Source: Pseudorasbora parva
Lineage: Eukaryota; Chordata; Actinopteri; Cypriniformes; Gobionidae
Length of the DNA stretch: 64,000 bases
Direction: 5' to 3'
Assembly (NCBI RefSeq): GCF_024679245.1
Contig: NC_090173.1
Span: 8,590,428-8,654,427 of the forward strand
The translations under genes and the position numbers were made by a program. Below the pieces are notes generated by a model. It did no database searches. It had not been told where the DNA came from and saw only the letters and a program-made list of their open reading frames with translations. This document shows, piece by piece, positions 23,601 through 34,500 of the stretch. Numbering within the stretch: the first letter of the stretch is position 1; every line of letters starts with the position of its first letter.

Positions 23601-25786
23601 ATCCACATCTCTGAGTTTTCAACAATATATCACTTCAAAATTCACTGTTTGTAATCATTTTTGACCACTACAGAACACCATACGGTTGCTTTGCTGTTAT
23701 TAGGATGCATTTTTAGACTTGTATTTCCTTAAAATGCTGGCAAGTATCATATTTCATCACCGCTCAAACAAACTAAAATAAAAGCACTTAAACATTTGAA
23801 TTGGTCCGTTATTTATAGCAGCATTTATTATCATACCAAGCATATGACATTTTATTTACAGCATAGAATCATGTTAAGGACGTACGTGAGCACCGCGTTC
23901 CCGATCACAGAGCTCTCCTGTCCACCGTGGCGTGAATAAATCACAATCCGAATGCACAAGTTTTAGGTTTTATCCTATAGTTTTATTACTGAGGTGGTAT
24001 GCACATGGTCACTTTTATTTTGTCGGATTTCCATGAGTGAAACAGGCAAAGGGCGCATGACATACGTCACAACCAAACGTTAGCGATTGGTTATGGCAGA
24101 TCCAGAGTGGCTCAGGGCAGATCCAATAGTTTTTAACCTCAACAGGGTGCCCGCCTTCGTGGAAATAAACCCTTGTCAATGGAGAGTGGCCACACTCTAT
24201 GTACAAATGAAATGTACGAGAGTCTGGTAAAACCAGGCTACAAGTGGCCATCAGAGGGGTGGTTCCCTTAAGGGTACATTTTTGTACCTCTAAGTCAGGG
24301 GTAGGCAAGTTCGGTCCTGGAGAGCTGATGTCCAGCAGAGTTTAGCTCCAACACTACTAAGCCACCACAGTATAAAACTTGTGGATCCCAGCATGCAATG
24401 CAGCATTAAGTATGTCACAATTGTTGAGATTCATATGCTGATTATTGATATCTGTGCACGTCTAAACACGTCAAAGATACTTTCCCTCAACTAAATGGCT
24501 GAAGAAGAGAAGAAGCCATTACAATAAGTTTAGTCAAACATTTTTGTTTATGGTCTTTTTTTTTTTGTTTGAACAGATTATGTGTTTTGTTAACACTGTG
24601 ACAAAAACCACAAACTCATATAAAAAGCCATGAGTCAAACTGCACAACTAAAAGATACACTGATCCCTATAATGGTGACAAACATTTTCTATAAAACATC
24701 AACATCTAAACCTCTGTTAATTCTCAATAACAGCTTCTATATATGTCTTTCAGGGTTAAAGCTCTTTTCCTATTTGGTAAACTCTGCAATAGTCTTCCTA
24801 GTGTTGTTCTGACTTTAACTGAAAGGTTCCTCAGGGAACTGAAAGGTTCCTCAGGGGCATTGCCATAAACCCCCCTTTTTTAAGAGTGTGAAGGAGGCTC
24901 TTCAAACTTCTCCAAACTCACCTTATGAGACTCCATAGCCTCTCTCATCTGCTTTAGTTCTTTCTTTCGCCGCTGGATTATTTCCTGAATGTTTCTCTGT
25001 GTTTCCTCAAAATGTCTCTGCAGAAAACAGATTAAATGAATAAATGTCTCTTTTTATTGTTAGTCACTTACATCTGATTTTTATTTGATCAAAAACACAT
25101 TGTCTGTCTTTCTTAAACACAGTCAGTTTCCTTGATTGAGAGAAAAATCACATGAACCGTCACTCATGAGCTCCGGTATAAAGCAGTACCTGTTTTTCTG
25201 TTCTTGCCACTCCAGTTGATACAGTGTCATGATGTTTGTGTTCATCCACCAAACACAGCATACAGATACACCGCTGGTCAGTACGGCAGTAAATCTCCAG
25301 TAGTTTACCATGTCGAGAGCAGATCATGTCCTGCAGTTGTCCAGTGGCGTCCATCAGATTGTGTCCTTTACTTCTGAAGAGACTCTCGTGCTGTTCAAGG
25401 TGATTTTGACAGTAAGAGCTTCGGCACTCCAGACACGACTTCACTGCTTTCTGTTTTCTTCCAGAGCAGGAGTCGCACTGAACATCTCCAGATCCAGTGT
25501 GAGGAACAGTAGGAGCAGCAGGAGCAGCTTGGAGTTTCATCTTCTTCAGTTTCTCCACCATCTCAGCAAACACCACATTCTTACCTAAGGCAGGTCTTGG
25601 TGTGAAGGTTTTTCTGCACTGGGGACATCTGTAGATTCCCTTCTGATCCTCCTGATCCCAGCAGTCTGAGATGCAGCTCATACAGTAACTGTGTCCACAG
25701 GGAATCGTCACTGGATCCTTCAGGAGATCCAGACACACTGAACAGGTGAACTGATCCTCAGCCCATGAGATATTGGCTTCTGCCAT
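16999..25786 (-). CDS. Six-exon TRIM protein gene (RING, B-boxes, coiled coil, PRY-SPRY)
   Basis: Joined exons 25786-25190, 25017-24922, 20676-20443, 20363-20213, 20096-20034 and 17612-16999 (597, 96, 234, 151, 63 and 614 bp) give 1755 bp, exactly 585 codons, 584 residues predicted. All junctions have AG/GT and phases match. The product is a tripartite-motif protein, by family a RING E3 ubiquitin ligase. RING C3HC4 ligands are C15, C18, C30, H32, C35, C38, C54 and C57. Two B-boxes span roughly 104-190, the coiled coil 230-309, and PRY-SPRY about 381-584. The layout and motifs match the large fish TRIM expansion (finTRIM or TRIM25/TRIM16-like), several members of which act in antiviral signalling; the exact orthologue is not known to me. 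No stop, frameshift or lost ligand was seen, so it may be functional. A tandem paralogue lies at 30035-37627. Confidence 0.88.
17613..20033. other. TRIM gene A intron 5, with a probable TTAA-type element
   Basis: Within the intron, 18739-19973 begins TTAAGGTGCAGTAAG and ends CATAACACCTTTAA. Both ends are TTAA next to AGGTG-like termini, as in the better-supported TTAA elements elsewhere here, but the two termini match only for a few bases. The remainder shows no gene. Confidence 0.35.
20034..20096 (-). CDS. TRIM gene A exon 5
   Basis: A 63-bp exon between TTCACAG and CAAT|GTGAGT encodes [20 protein letters not shown]. It links the coiled coil to PRY-SPRY. The paralogous exon is 60 bp. Confidence 0.8.
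20213..20363 (-). CDS. TRIM gene A exon 4
   Basis: 151 bp between TCTATAG and ACAG|GTAAAT, encoding [19 protein letters not shown], then [20 protein letters not shown] and [10 protein letters not shown]. It leaves phase 1. The paralogue exon at 31066-31216 has the same length. Confidence 0.85.
20443..20676 (-). CDS. TRIM gene A exon 3: coiled coil
   Basis: A 234-bp exon (78 residues) runs from [20 protein letters not shown] to TDDPIHFLQ. It is rich in E, R, K, L and Q with heptad-like spacing. Flanked by ATAACAG and CAG|GTAAAC. Confidence 0.9.
20885..21270 (+). pseudogene. LINE reverse transcriptase fragment (L2/CR1-like)
   Basis: The plus strand reads [20 protein letters not shown], the conserved RT block upstream of the catalytic Y-x-DD in LINE polymerases. 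Further on, in broken frames, it reads [17 protein letters not shown] and [11 protein letters not shown], which resemble the later RT region of fish L2-type LINEs. Frames are disrupted and the YADD segment is degraded. The copy is cut at its right side by the TTAA element starting at 21278. Confidence 0.7.
21278..22867. mobile_element. TTAA-flanked DNA element, ~1.6 kb
   Basis: The left end TTAA|AGGTGCCCTAGAATGA and the reverse complement of the right end TTAA|AAGTGCCCTAGAATGA match at 15 of 16 bases. Both ends are bounded by TTAA, the duplicated target of piggyBac-type and some other cut-and-paste transposons. No transposase ORF, so a non-autonomous derivative. Superfamily not proven. Confidence 0.75.
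23036..24239. mobile_element. Non-autonomous DNA element with target duplication ACAAGTGGC
   Basis: Terminal inverted repeat AGCCTGG near both ends (CTAGCCTGG left, CCAGGCT right). It is flanked by a direct repeat ACAAGTGGC at 23027-23035 and 24240-24248. The 8-9 bp duplication fits hAT- or P-type insertion. No transposase is seen inside. Confidence 0.6.
24249..24360. repeat. Dispersed teleost repeat fragment
   Basis: GGTAGGCAAGTTCGGTCCTG followed by GAGTTTAGCTCCAAC is half of a common fish repeat. A complementary-looking half with GGTTGGAGCTGAATTTTGC is at 56380-56450. Confidence 0.45.
24922..25017 (-). CDS. TRIM gene A exon 2 (32 residues)
   Basis: A 96-bp exon between TCTGCAG and AAG|GTGAG encodes [20 protein letters not shown] followed by [12 protein letters not shown]. 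The length and charged helical sequence are standard for the start of the coiled coil in fish TRIM genes. The phase is 0 on both sides. Confidence 0.88.
25190..25786 (-). CDS. TRIM gene A exon 1: RING and two B-boxes
   Basis: Encodes 199 residues from [18 protein letters not shown] to the donor CAG|GTACTG. I chose the ATG at 25786 because it lies at the position typical for this family, with a G at -3 and +4. An upstream in-frame ATG near 25981 would add 65 residues unlike any TRIM N-terminus. Confidence 0.9.
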
Positions 25787-25863
25787 TTCACTGTATAATA
25801 AGACACAGGCAGAGAGACAATGCACACTGCAGCTCGACAGCCGAGTTCCTTCTATCTGAAGGG

Positions 25864-25871
25864 TATATATA
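25864..25871 (-). promoter_or_regulatory. Possible TATA box of TRIM gene A
   Basis: TATATATA lies 78 bp upstream of the chosen ATG on the minus strand, a reasonable distance for a short 5' UTR. The motif is palindromic and common in AT-rich DNA, so support is only positional. Confidence 0.35.
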
Positions 25872-27769
25872 CCTTCCTGATTACATACTAAAGAAACAGG
25901 TTTTTCTGCAGGGTGTGTCTTACTGTAACATGTTAATTTAATGACTACACTGTTTAGACAACAAACCTGTCTAAAATACAATTAACAGTTTATGATTTAA
26001 CTCTGCATACTGATTTCTTCAATAGTAGTAGCATCAACTACACCACACAATAATATAAATCAAGTTATGTTACAATATCATAACTGGAACATGTTTGAGG
26101 CAAAGGTGAGAGAGACTCAATGATATAGAAAATCAACTATAGCAATGTATAGAAGCGCTAATGAATATATATCCAAATACAGAAGCTAAGTGACAAGTCC
26201 AACATATACATTTTATAATCAATGATGTATTATCAATGATGATTGTATTTCTATATTAAATCCAACCCATTTAGGCACTATGTGGAAAAAAAATCTAAAT
26301 AATCTTACAAAAAACAAAGTTCAAGTAGAACAAGCAATACATTTTTTAGGTTAGTTTATGTTTGGAAATGTGGTTGGATGAGAATTGCAACAAGGGTAGA
26401 GAAACGGTGCACACAATGCCCCTGTTAAAGGAACAGGAAGTTCACACATAATGTTTTATAAACATGTTAATGTGCTACTGTAAAACAATGCCTGACATTT
26501 TTACCAGTTTTTCCTTTAAATAACATTCTAGTAACATTAAGGAAACTGGACATTTTATGTTCTTGGAATGTAACAAATCGGCATTCCTAGAATGTTTCTG
26601 AATTGTCAGTCCAAATTAAGTTGAAAAACATTTCAGGAACATCATACATTTTAAAACACATTCCTCTATAACGTCAAGGTTTTTTTTAAAAGGTTCCAGA
26701 ACCAACACTGAATATTTGGAGAACAAAAATCTGTTAGCTGGAACTTACAAAAAAAAACAAAAAAGAGCAAAACAGTCACATTAAAATCACTCCGGTCTCA
26801 ACTCACCTGTTGGCTCTGAAATCGCCACAAACAGCACGTTCTGTGATTTTGATTTCTGCAAATGTTAGTGTTTTTTTATTTATTTTTTTCTTCCAATGAT
26901 CCGTTGATAGATCTGAAGCTATTTGAAGTCTTTCCAAGAATTGGCAAGTAGAGGCGTGAACTCAGACCTTTTCTTTGTCCCCTAGTCACATGATCTACAG
27001 TAAATGAAAGTTGCACTATTTATATCCACACAAGCAAAACCACAATCCTATACTTTCCTTTTTTCTTGTATCTGAGAGTGTAACATTTAGCAGAAGTATT
27101 TCAAATGAATTAAACCTGTCTTGTTTTCTGAGTAACATTAAGAATATCTCTATAGATAGTGGCAATACTGCCACCACAATCAATCAGATGGGGCTTGTGC
27201 TTATAACTGGGCCTCGAGCCCCTGCCCCTTTGAAAGTGAAAGGGCCCTTTTCGAACACTTCAACGCTTTCCAGTACTTCATAATTTATATTATACCTGAT
27301 GCTTTTTTCCCATAATAATAATTCATAAATCTTTTTTCTGATTTTTCTTTGCGATCAGTTTTAGATACAATTCTGCTTACATCTGTAATGTACATGACTG
27401 CTCTCATTTTTACTGGAATGCAATAACAAAGAGAAATACCACAGGATAAACACAAATATCTTATAAGGTGTGCAGCTACAGAAACGTTGAAAGATTACTC
27501 TGTGTATTCAATAAAAATGTGAAGCAGAGTACAATTATGTATGTTATTAGATTAGTCTGATTATGTTTGTCTACAACTGTAAGTTAAATTAATCTGTGCA
27601 GGAATCCAGATATTTTCAAATGGTTCATAAATACATTTTTACCAAAAGTAGTATTTATTAAAAAATATTTTATTGTGATACTGGAAAACTAAGTTTGAAT
27701 TACATTACATTACATTTCAACACATTTTTCAACATTAATTTCAAATGTTTCACATTGTATCAATTTCCA
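25872..27769. other. Intergenic sequence between the two TRIM genes
   Basis: AT-rich sequence with no ORF resembling a protein and no clear transposon boundary. The first few hundred bases would contain further promoter elements of TRIM gene A. Confidence 0.4.
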
Positions 27770-27900
27770 ATCCAAACCTGGCATAGAGCAGCTGAGGGAA
27801 TGAGGTCTGGACTGCGGATGAGGCTCATTGTGTAGAAGGAAAAAATCAAAATCCCTGTGCTGTGATCCACATGACTATTATTGTGCTAGAATGAGCATGT
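27770..27900 (-). pseudogene. Decayed PRY-SPRY (B30.2) exon remnant of TRIM gene B
   Basis: On the minus strand this stretch matches 17110-17294 of the intact B30.2 exon base by base over several blocks: CTCATTCTAGCACAATAA, TGTGGATCACAGCACAGGGA, ACACAATGAGCCTCATCC and the segment around CAGCTGCTCTATGCC. It reads VDHSTGIL, TMSLI and LLYA-like pieces in shifting frames. Relative to gene A it lacks about 12 bp and about 55 bp, both destroying the frame, and everything upstream and downstream of the SPRY core is gone. It lies on the gene B strand, downstream of its minisatellite exon, where a terminal B30.2 exon would be expected. I infer it is the lost last exon of gene B. Confidence 0.7.
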
Positions 27901-28684
27901 GGCAGCATGGTTAGCAAGGTCTGCATGAAGGGAGAAAGTCAGTGGCCTGTTGCATAAAGCTGGTTTCAGTTGCTACCCAGGTAATTTCAAGATTAGTTTG
28001 AGCAAACTCGAGTGGACCTCAAAAAAGGTGGATTGTTTTTATCAGTGTTCATCACAATGGTAACTTACACTACACAGCTAACCTGCTCTGGAATTGTATT
28101 TGCTATTTCTAACCCAGAATAAAACCTAACTGGACCAATCAGCTGCAAGTAAAGATGCAATAAAGCCACATGTATCTCTCATCCCAAATTTGCAGTTTAT
28201 AGTGAAAAAAACGTTAGAGTCAACATTGTTTATCTGTTGGCGCAAATTATTTATTATATTTATATTATACGAATTATAATTACTTTTAATTAATATAATA
28301 TATTCATATAATTATTAGACAAATATTAATATAAATATAAAAAATGCATTCATAATTCTTTTAAACAACATGTATTCATTTGAGCTCTTTGTGAACCTAT
28401 AATTATTACTTTATAGGATAATCTTTCTGCAGACCTCGCTAAACCACGCCCCTTCAGCCTCAGAGCAATAGTTAGGAGAGAAGAAAAACAGCAGAGTTAA
28501 CAGATGAGGGCAGTGGTGTGCACGGGGTCTCTTGGCTGAAATAGTTTTATGTCGTTGTTTGTGCCCCTTTGGGTGAAGTAGGTATACTGGGGGGGCGTGG
28601 TATTGTCCCTTAATCTGCTAAAATATCAATTGATGGTTTTGGGGTGTTAGGGACTCCCCCTCCCACAACCGTAAATTACTGATG
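27901..28684. other. Intergenic, no gene recognised
   Basis: AT-rich stretch at 28250-28420 and GC-rich, G-tract sequence at 28560-28680 lead into the minisatellite. Nothing else supportable. Confidence 0.35.
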
Positions 28685-30600
28685 CTGAGATATGCTCACA
28701 GGGGTGGGTTCGGGCACACTCAGCTAAAACAGCTCACAAGGGTGCGTTTGGGCACTCTTGGCTGAGATATGCTCACGGGGGTGCGTTTGGACACTCTTGG
28801 CTGAGATATGCTCACGGGGGTGCGTTTGGACACTCTTGGCTGAGATATGCTCACGGGGGTGCGTTTGGACACTCTTGGCTGAGATATGCTCACGGGGGTG
28901 GGTTTGGACTCTCTTGGCTGAGATATGCTCACGGGGGTGGGTTTGGACACTCTTGGCTGAGATATGCTCACAGGGGTGGGTTTGGACTCTCTTGGCTGAA
29001 ATATGCTCACAGGGTGGGTTTGGACACTCTTGGCTGAGATATGCTCACGGGGGTTGGAGTGGGTTTGGACACGCTCGGCTGAAATATGCTCACAAGTGTT
29101 GGAGTGGGTTTGGACACACTCGGCTGAAATATGCTCACAGGGATTGGAGTGGGTTTGGGCACACTCAGCTGAGATATGCTCTCAGGGGTTGGAGTGGGTT
29201 TGGGCACACTCAGCTGAGATATGCTCTCAGGGGTTGGAGTGGGTTTGGGCACACTCAGCTGAGATATGCTCACAGGGGTTGGAGTGGGTTTGGGCACACT
29301 CAGCTGAGATATGCTCTCAGGGGTTGGAGTGGGTTTGGACACACTCGGCTGAGATACGCTCACAGGTGTTGGAGTGGGTTTGGACACACTCGGCTGAAAT
29401 ATGCTCACAGGTGTTGGAGTGGGTTTGAACACACTCGGCTGAAATATGCTCTCAGGGATTGGAGTGGGTTTGGGCACACTCAGCTGAGATATGCTCTCAG
29501 GGGTTGGAGTGGGTTTGGACACACTAGGCTGAGATATGCTCACAGGTGTTGGAGTGGGTTTGGGCACACTCAGCTGAAATATGCTCACAGGTGTTGGAGT
29601 GGGTTTGGGCACACTCGGCTGAGATATGCTCACAGGTGTTGGAGTGGGTTTGGACACACTCGGCTGAAATATGCTCACAGGTGTTGGAGTGGGTTTGAAC
29701 ACACTCGGCTGAAATATGCTCTCAGGGATTGGAGTGGGTTTGGGCACACTCAGCTGAGATATGCTCTCAGGGGTTGGAGTGGGTTTGGGCACACTCGGCT
29801 GAGATATGCTCACAGGTGTTGGAGTGGGTTTGAACACACTCGGCTGAGATATGCTCACAGGTGTTGGAGTGGGTTTGAACACACTCGGCTGAGATACGCT
29901 CACAAGTGTTGGAGTGGGTTTGAACACACTCGGCTGAGATATGCTCACAGGTGTTGGAGTGGGTTTGAACACACTCGGCTGAAATATGCTCACAGGTGTT
30001 GGAGTGGGTTTGAACACACTCGGCTGAAATATGCTCACAGGTGTTGAGTGGGTTTGAACACACTCGGCTGAAATATGCTCTCAGGGATTGGAGTGGGTTT
30101 GGGCCCACTCAGCTGAGATATGCTCTCAGGGGTTGGAGTGGGTTTGGACACACTAGGCTGAAATATGCTCACAGGTGTTGGAGTGGGTTTGAACACACTC
30201 GGCTGAAATATGCTCACAGGTGTTGGAGTGGGTTTGAACACACTCGGCTGAAATATGCTCACAGGTGTTGGAGTGGGTTTGGGCACACTCGTTTGAAATA
30301 TGCCCACAGGGATTGGAGTGGGTTTGGGCACACTCGGCTGAGATATGCTCTCAGGGGTTGGAGTGGGTTTGGGCACACTCGTTTGAAATATGCCCACAGG
30401 GATTGGAGTGGGTTTGGGCACACTCGGCTGAGATATGCTCACAGGTGTTGGAGTGGGTTTGGGCACACTCGTTTGAAATATTCCCACAGGGATTGGAGTG
30501 GGTTTGGGCACACTCGGCTGAAATATGCTCACAGGGGTAGGAGTGGATTTGGGCACCCTCGGCTGAGATACGCTCACAGGGGTGGGGTAAGTTCGAGCAC
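28685..30600. repeat. Minisatellite with 39-bp and 45-bp units, exonised at its right part
   Basis: The unit can be phased on GCTGARATATGCTCACAGG. From about 29040 rightwards the unit is 45 bp (extra TTGGAG before TGGGTTTG). From about 28685 to 29040 it is mostly 39 bp. Both lengths are multiples of 3, so most frames on both strands stay open across units. On the minus strand it encodes 15-residue (PTPVSIFQPSVFKPT-like) and 13-residue (PRVSKRTPVSISQ-like) repeats. Two single-base type indels, near 30045 and near 29010, shift the frame. About 35 units of 45 bp are present. Confidence 0.92.
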
Positions 30601-30690
30601 AATTAGCTGAAGCACGTTTGATAGAGGGGGTTTTGAATAAAGGTGGAAATGGGGGTTCCTCAGTCTCAGTGCACAACTCTGGATGAGAAT
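30035..30690 (-). CDS. TRIM gene B exon 6: 35-residue lead plus 15-residue repeats
   Basis: The exon begins after TTTCCATCAG, the same acceptor context as gene A exon 6, and reads on in the required phase. The lead (YSHPELCTETEEPPFPP, then FKTPSIKRASANCARTY) is not B30.2-like. About 12 repeats follow, of the form P-T-P-[VE]-[SG]-I-[FS]-Q-[PTL]-S-V-[PFS]-K-P-T. No transmembrane segment is visible; the tail is predicted disordered. A missing G near 30045 shifts the frame and gives the stop at 30035. Past that point the next frame stays open to 29007. Confidence 0.65.
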
Positions 30691-31532
30691 CTGATGGAAA
30701 TAAACAATTATTCAAGACCTTACATTATTTTATTTTTTTATGAAATTTGTTTATGATTAATTGTATTTATTTGGTGCAGCCCATATATTTTAAATACACA
30801 CAGTACAATATTTCATTAACTAAATTACAACATTAGCATAAATCAATCAAAACTCTCAGACTTGTGTGTGCTTTCACAGTAACTCACATTGTAGAAACTC
30901 CTCTCTGATCTGATATTCAGGAGCCAGAATGACCTGGATGGATTTCACTACAAAACAACAAAACACATCTGCAGTTTGATTCTCATGTCAGAAAGAATTT
31001 TAAATTAAACTAGAACTATTTTAATTTTTGTATAAACTAATTTCTGAAAACAAATCAGTATTTACCTCTTCCAGATATCTTTTCTGTCTCCTTGCTGCAG
31101 AACTGCTGCAGTTTGTCTCTGAGTTGAGAGACAGATTTCACAACATCATCAAAAGACAGACGAGAGCTGACAGTGAAGCCGTCTGTAGATCCAGAGAGCG
31201 AGACAGACGACAAACTCTACAGACACAAACACACAAACTCGCTGTAATTCCAGAAGCTTGTTAAAGTCCTCAGTGTTTGAGAAGATCTGTTACCTGGAGG
31301 AAATGAACATGATGGTGTGTGTGTGAAAGCTGCTTCAGCTCAGCGTCTCTCCTCCTCAGATCATCGATCTCCTGCTTCAGTCGCTCCAGTCGTTCTTCAG
31401 CTCGACTCACTGCAGCTCGTTCCTGATCTCTGATCAGCTGCGTCACCTCAGAGCGACGTCTCTCAATGGAGCAGATGAGCTCAGTGAAGATCCTCTCACT
31501 GTCCTCCACTGCGGTCTGTGCAGAGCGCTATT

Positions 31533-31563
<31 letters not shown>

Positions 31564-34500
31564 CACGCACACACACAGTGGCTTCAGTGGGACTAGAAGA
31601 GATCCAGTGCTGGAGGAAAGTCCAAACTGAGACTCAAACTTCTCTTCTTCTCCAAACTCACCTTATGAGACGCCACAGCCTCTCTCAGCTCCTGAAGATC
31701 TTTCTCTCTCTGCTGGATTCTGTTCTGGATGTTTCTCTGTGTTACCTCAAAATGACTCTGCGGGAATCAATGACATTAAAAATATGACAACAGCTGAGAA
31801 ATGCTACATACAGTCATGTGGAAGAAGAAAAAAGTACACCCTCCTTGAAAAGTTGCAATGAGAAGAACATAGCCCAACACCTCAACACACATCTCATGTC
31901 AACACACCAAAACATGGTGATGATCAACAATTATAATTCAGTTAAAATATGAACTATGAATATACAGCTAAATAACAGTGACAACAGCAGCAGCATGAAT
32001 CAAGCCAGTTAATCCAAAGCAAAAACTTTTTTTTTTTTTTTTACCACATTAAAAAATATTCAAGCTGTAATGCATGCTGGGAAGTGGCACAGCATTGTTG
32101 AATATAAAATTGTTTAGATAACTTAATTTGGATAGTTGGGACAACATTTAGAGATGTTTTGGACAAATACTTGAGAATCTAAGTAAGGTCAACAAATAAA
32201 CTTTTGTAATTAACATGTTTAGAGCATTCTTGTTTAGATCACTCAATAATCAACCAACTCATCCCAACTAATTGTTGTTCAAGCTATTTTTACACTTGTC
32301 AGAAGAAAATGTTGATAACAAAAGTTTTTTTTGTTGACCTTACTTAGATTCTTCACACTGTAAAACAATATTTAAAAAATAAGTTACCTGGATGCCTTGA
32401 AACTTTGACAAAAAAAAATGATGTGGTTCAGATACAATAATATTTTGAGTTTCTATTTATTCAACGAATTTCCTTCATTGTATCAACTCAACTTTTTAAA
32501 ATCAATAAACTCAAAATGTTAAGGCAACCAGGTTACTTACTTTTTTAAGTTAAACCAACAATATTTTTTTACAGTGCATGTGTCATATCATATGTTCATA
32601 CAATTGTTTATCATCACCAAGTTGGAGATGTGTGTTGACATGAGAGATGTTTTAAGCTACATGTTCTTCTCATTGCAACTTCTGCTCTCAAGGATTGTGT
32701 ATTGCTAAACATTCTTTGGTTGTCTTGACAATAATTTTTATTGGGGGGGGGGGGGGTGCTGTTTCATGCATACTGAGCTAAACATGGAAAAAGTTTCACA
32801 AATTAAGTTGGACGTTTGATTGAGTATTTCTGTGCCAAAAAAACTCCTTCTTGTTTCACAAGTTTTAGAACTTTTATTATTATTTTATTTTTTCAGTATG
32901 GGTCTGTGTGACATCAAATGGGGCGGAATTTCCTTATAAGGGTCCAAAGGGCACGCGCCCGTTATCAGAGCAGGAGAGCAAAAGCATACAATCATCAAAG
33001 CGCTTTGCTCGGCTTTAGGGTAGTCAATGGCGGCGCTGCACAGGTCACAGGACTTAAATAAACAATGTCACGAAAGAAGTGTGTTTTTGGTTGCCAGGGC
33101 GAGACAACCCTGCACAGATTGCCAAAGAACCCAGCGTTAAGGGACCAGTGGATGGAGTTTGTTTTTCCAGGGCATCAACAGAGTTGTGAAAATGTTTTTG
33201 TACATTTCGGCGATGATTGTTTTATAAACAAGGCCCAGTTTGACGCCGGATTTGTAGATCGTCTATTGCTTAAAGCTACACTGTGTAACTTTTTTAGTTT
33301 ATTCTTAGCTAAAATCACTTAGTTCTTTCAAAAATATATGTGCTCATTAATGTATATTTACCTCTTTCAAGTAATAATGCATTCTCATAATTTTATAATA
33401 TACCATTGAAAATACATAAGTGTTGAGGGTTCGGATGGCGGTCGCCATGTTGCTCCTCCATCTTGAAAGTACATTTGCCAAAGAGGGACATACCCGTAAA
33501 TTCAAGCTTCGCTTTTCGCGTTTTAACACTCGATGGCACCGTGTCGAATGTGTAGAGGAGGATTGCTTGAGGCTGCTATATGATGATGGAGGATCACTCT
33601 TAAGCCCCTTTCACACTGCACGTCGGACCCGCAATATTCCCGGAACATTGCCGGGTCGCCTTCTGTGTAAAAGCAACCACGTCCCGGAATTGATTACCGA
33701 ATTCGACCCCGGTCGGGTACCTAGTAACATTGCGGGATATGTATCAGAGTCGCCAAGGAAGCGGAAAAGAGAATTAAGACGGCAACGCAATGGGCAAATC
33801 AACAAGACAAAAGTAAATACTGGAGTGGCCTTTCCAAGATGGAAAGAGCTCATGAGGAGCAACGATTTTAAAAAGAACGCCAACATTGCCTGCTTTCTTC
33901 TCGACAGGTAATATTAATTCAGCCTATTTGTGTATATTGGAAGTTTTATTATTGCTTGGCTAATTATATCATGGTGTGCTGTGCATAACACTAGAACGAC
34001 GTCTAGGATAGTTTTCCTCGCGTCAATGATGAAAAAGTATTGTTTACCTTATAACATAAATCCGTGTTCTATGACGGATAACATGAGATTAATATTTTAA
34101 TTGCATTATAATTTGTTTGCCTTACGCTAGTGATGTTGTACAATATACAGAATAATGATAGCACTGATAAAAGTTACTTTACTAAGAGCTTGCATTCGTC
34201 TGGGAACCTGATAGCTGATGTTAGCAATGAACTGGTTATTATTCAGTTCTATTATTCATTTTACATAGATTAACTTGATCATAGATCATTTGGTAAATTA
34301 AAAAAACTGCAAATTATAATAGTTTTCAAAAATTACCTCATCACTTGAGTTGACGCAACACTCACCGAAGAGGTCGAACTGAAAGCCATGACTAAATCGG
34401 CCACCGTAGGAGTTGAAACGAAATCGAAATTGAGAGGAGCAGAAACAATTATTCACTGGATGGTCATATACCTTTACACCGCTAGATGGGGGAAAATATC

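Larger units (their letters stand above)
20677..24921. other. TRIM gene A intron 2, packed with mobile DNA
   Basis: A 4.2-kb intron holding a LINE reverse-transcriptase fragment (20885-21270), a TTAA element (21278-22867), an element with a 9-bp target duplication (23036-24239) and a short dispersed repeat. These are listed separately. Confidence 0.7.

Noticed and set aside
25787..25981. Upstream in-frame ATG giving TRIM gene A 65 extra N-terminal residues
   Set aside because: The extra residues resemble no TRIM N-terminus, and the MAEAN start matches the start of the paralogue at 37627 and lies just before the RING. A TATA-like motif also falls within the extension.
28758..30047. A 429-codon plus-strand ORF rich in CWSGFGHTRLKYAHR repeats
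   Set aside because: It is the antisense of the array whose minus strand connects by phase-compatible splicing to TRIM gene B. Both strands stay open because unit lengths are multiples of 3.
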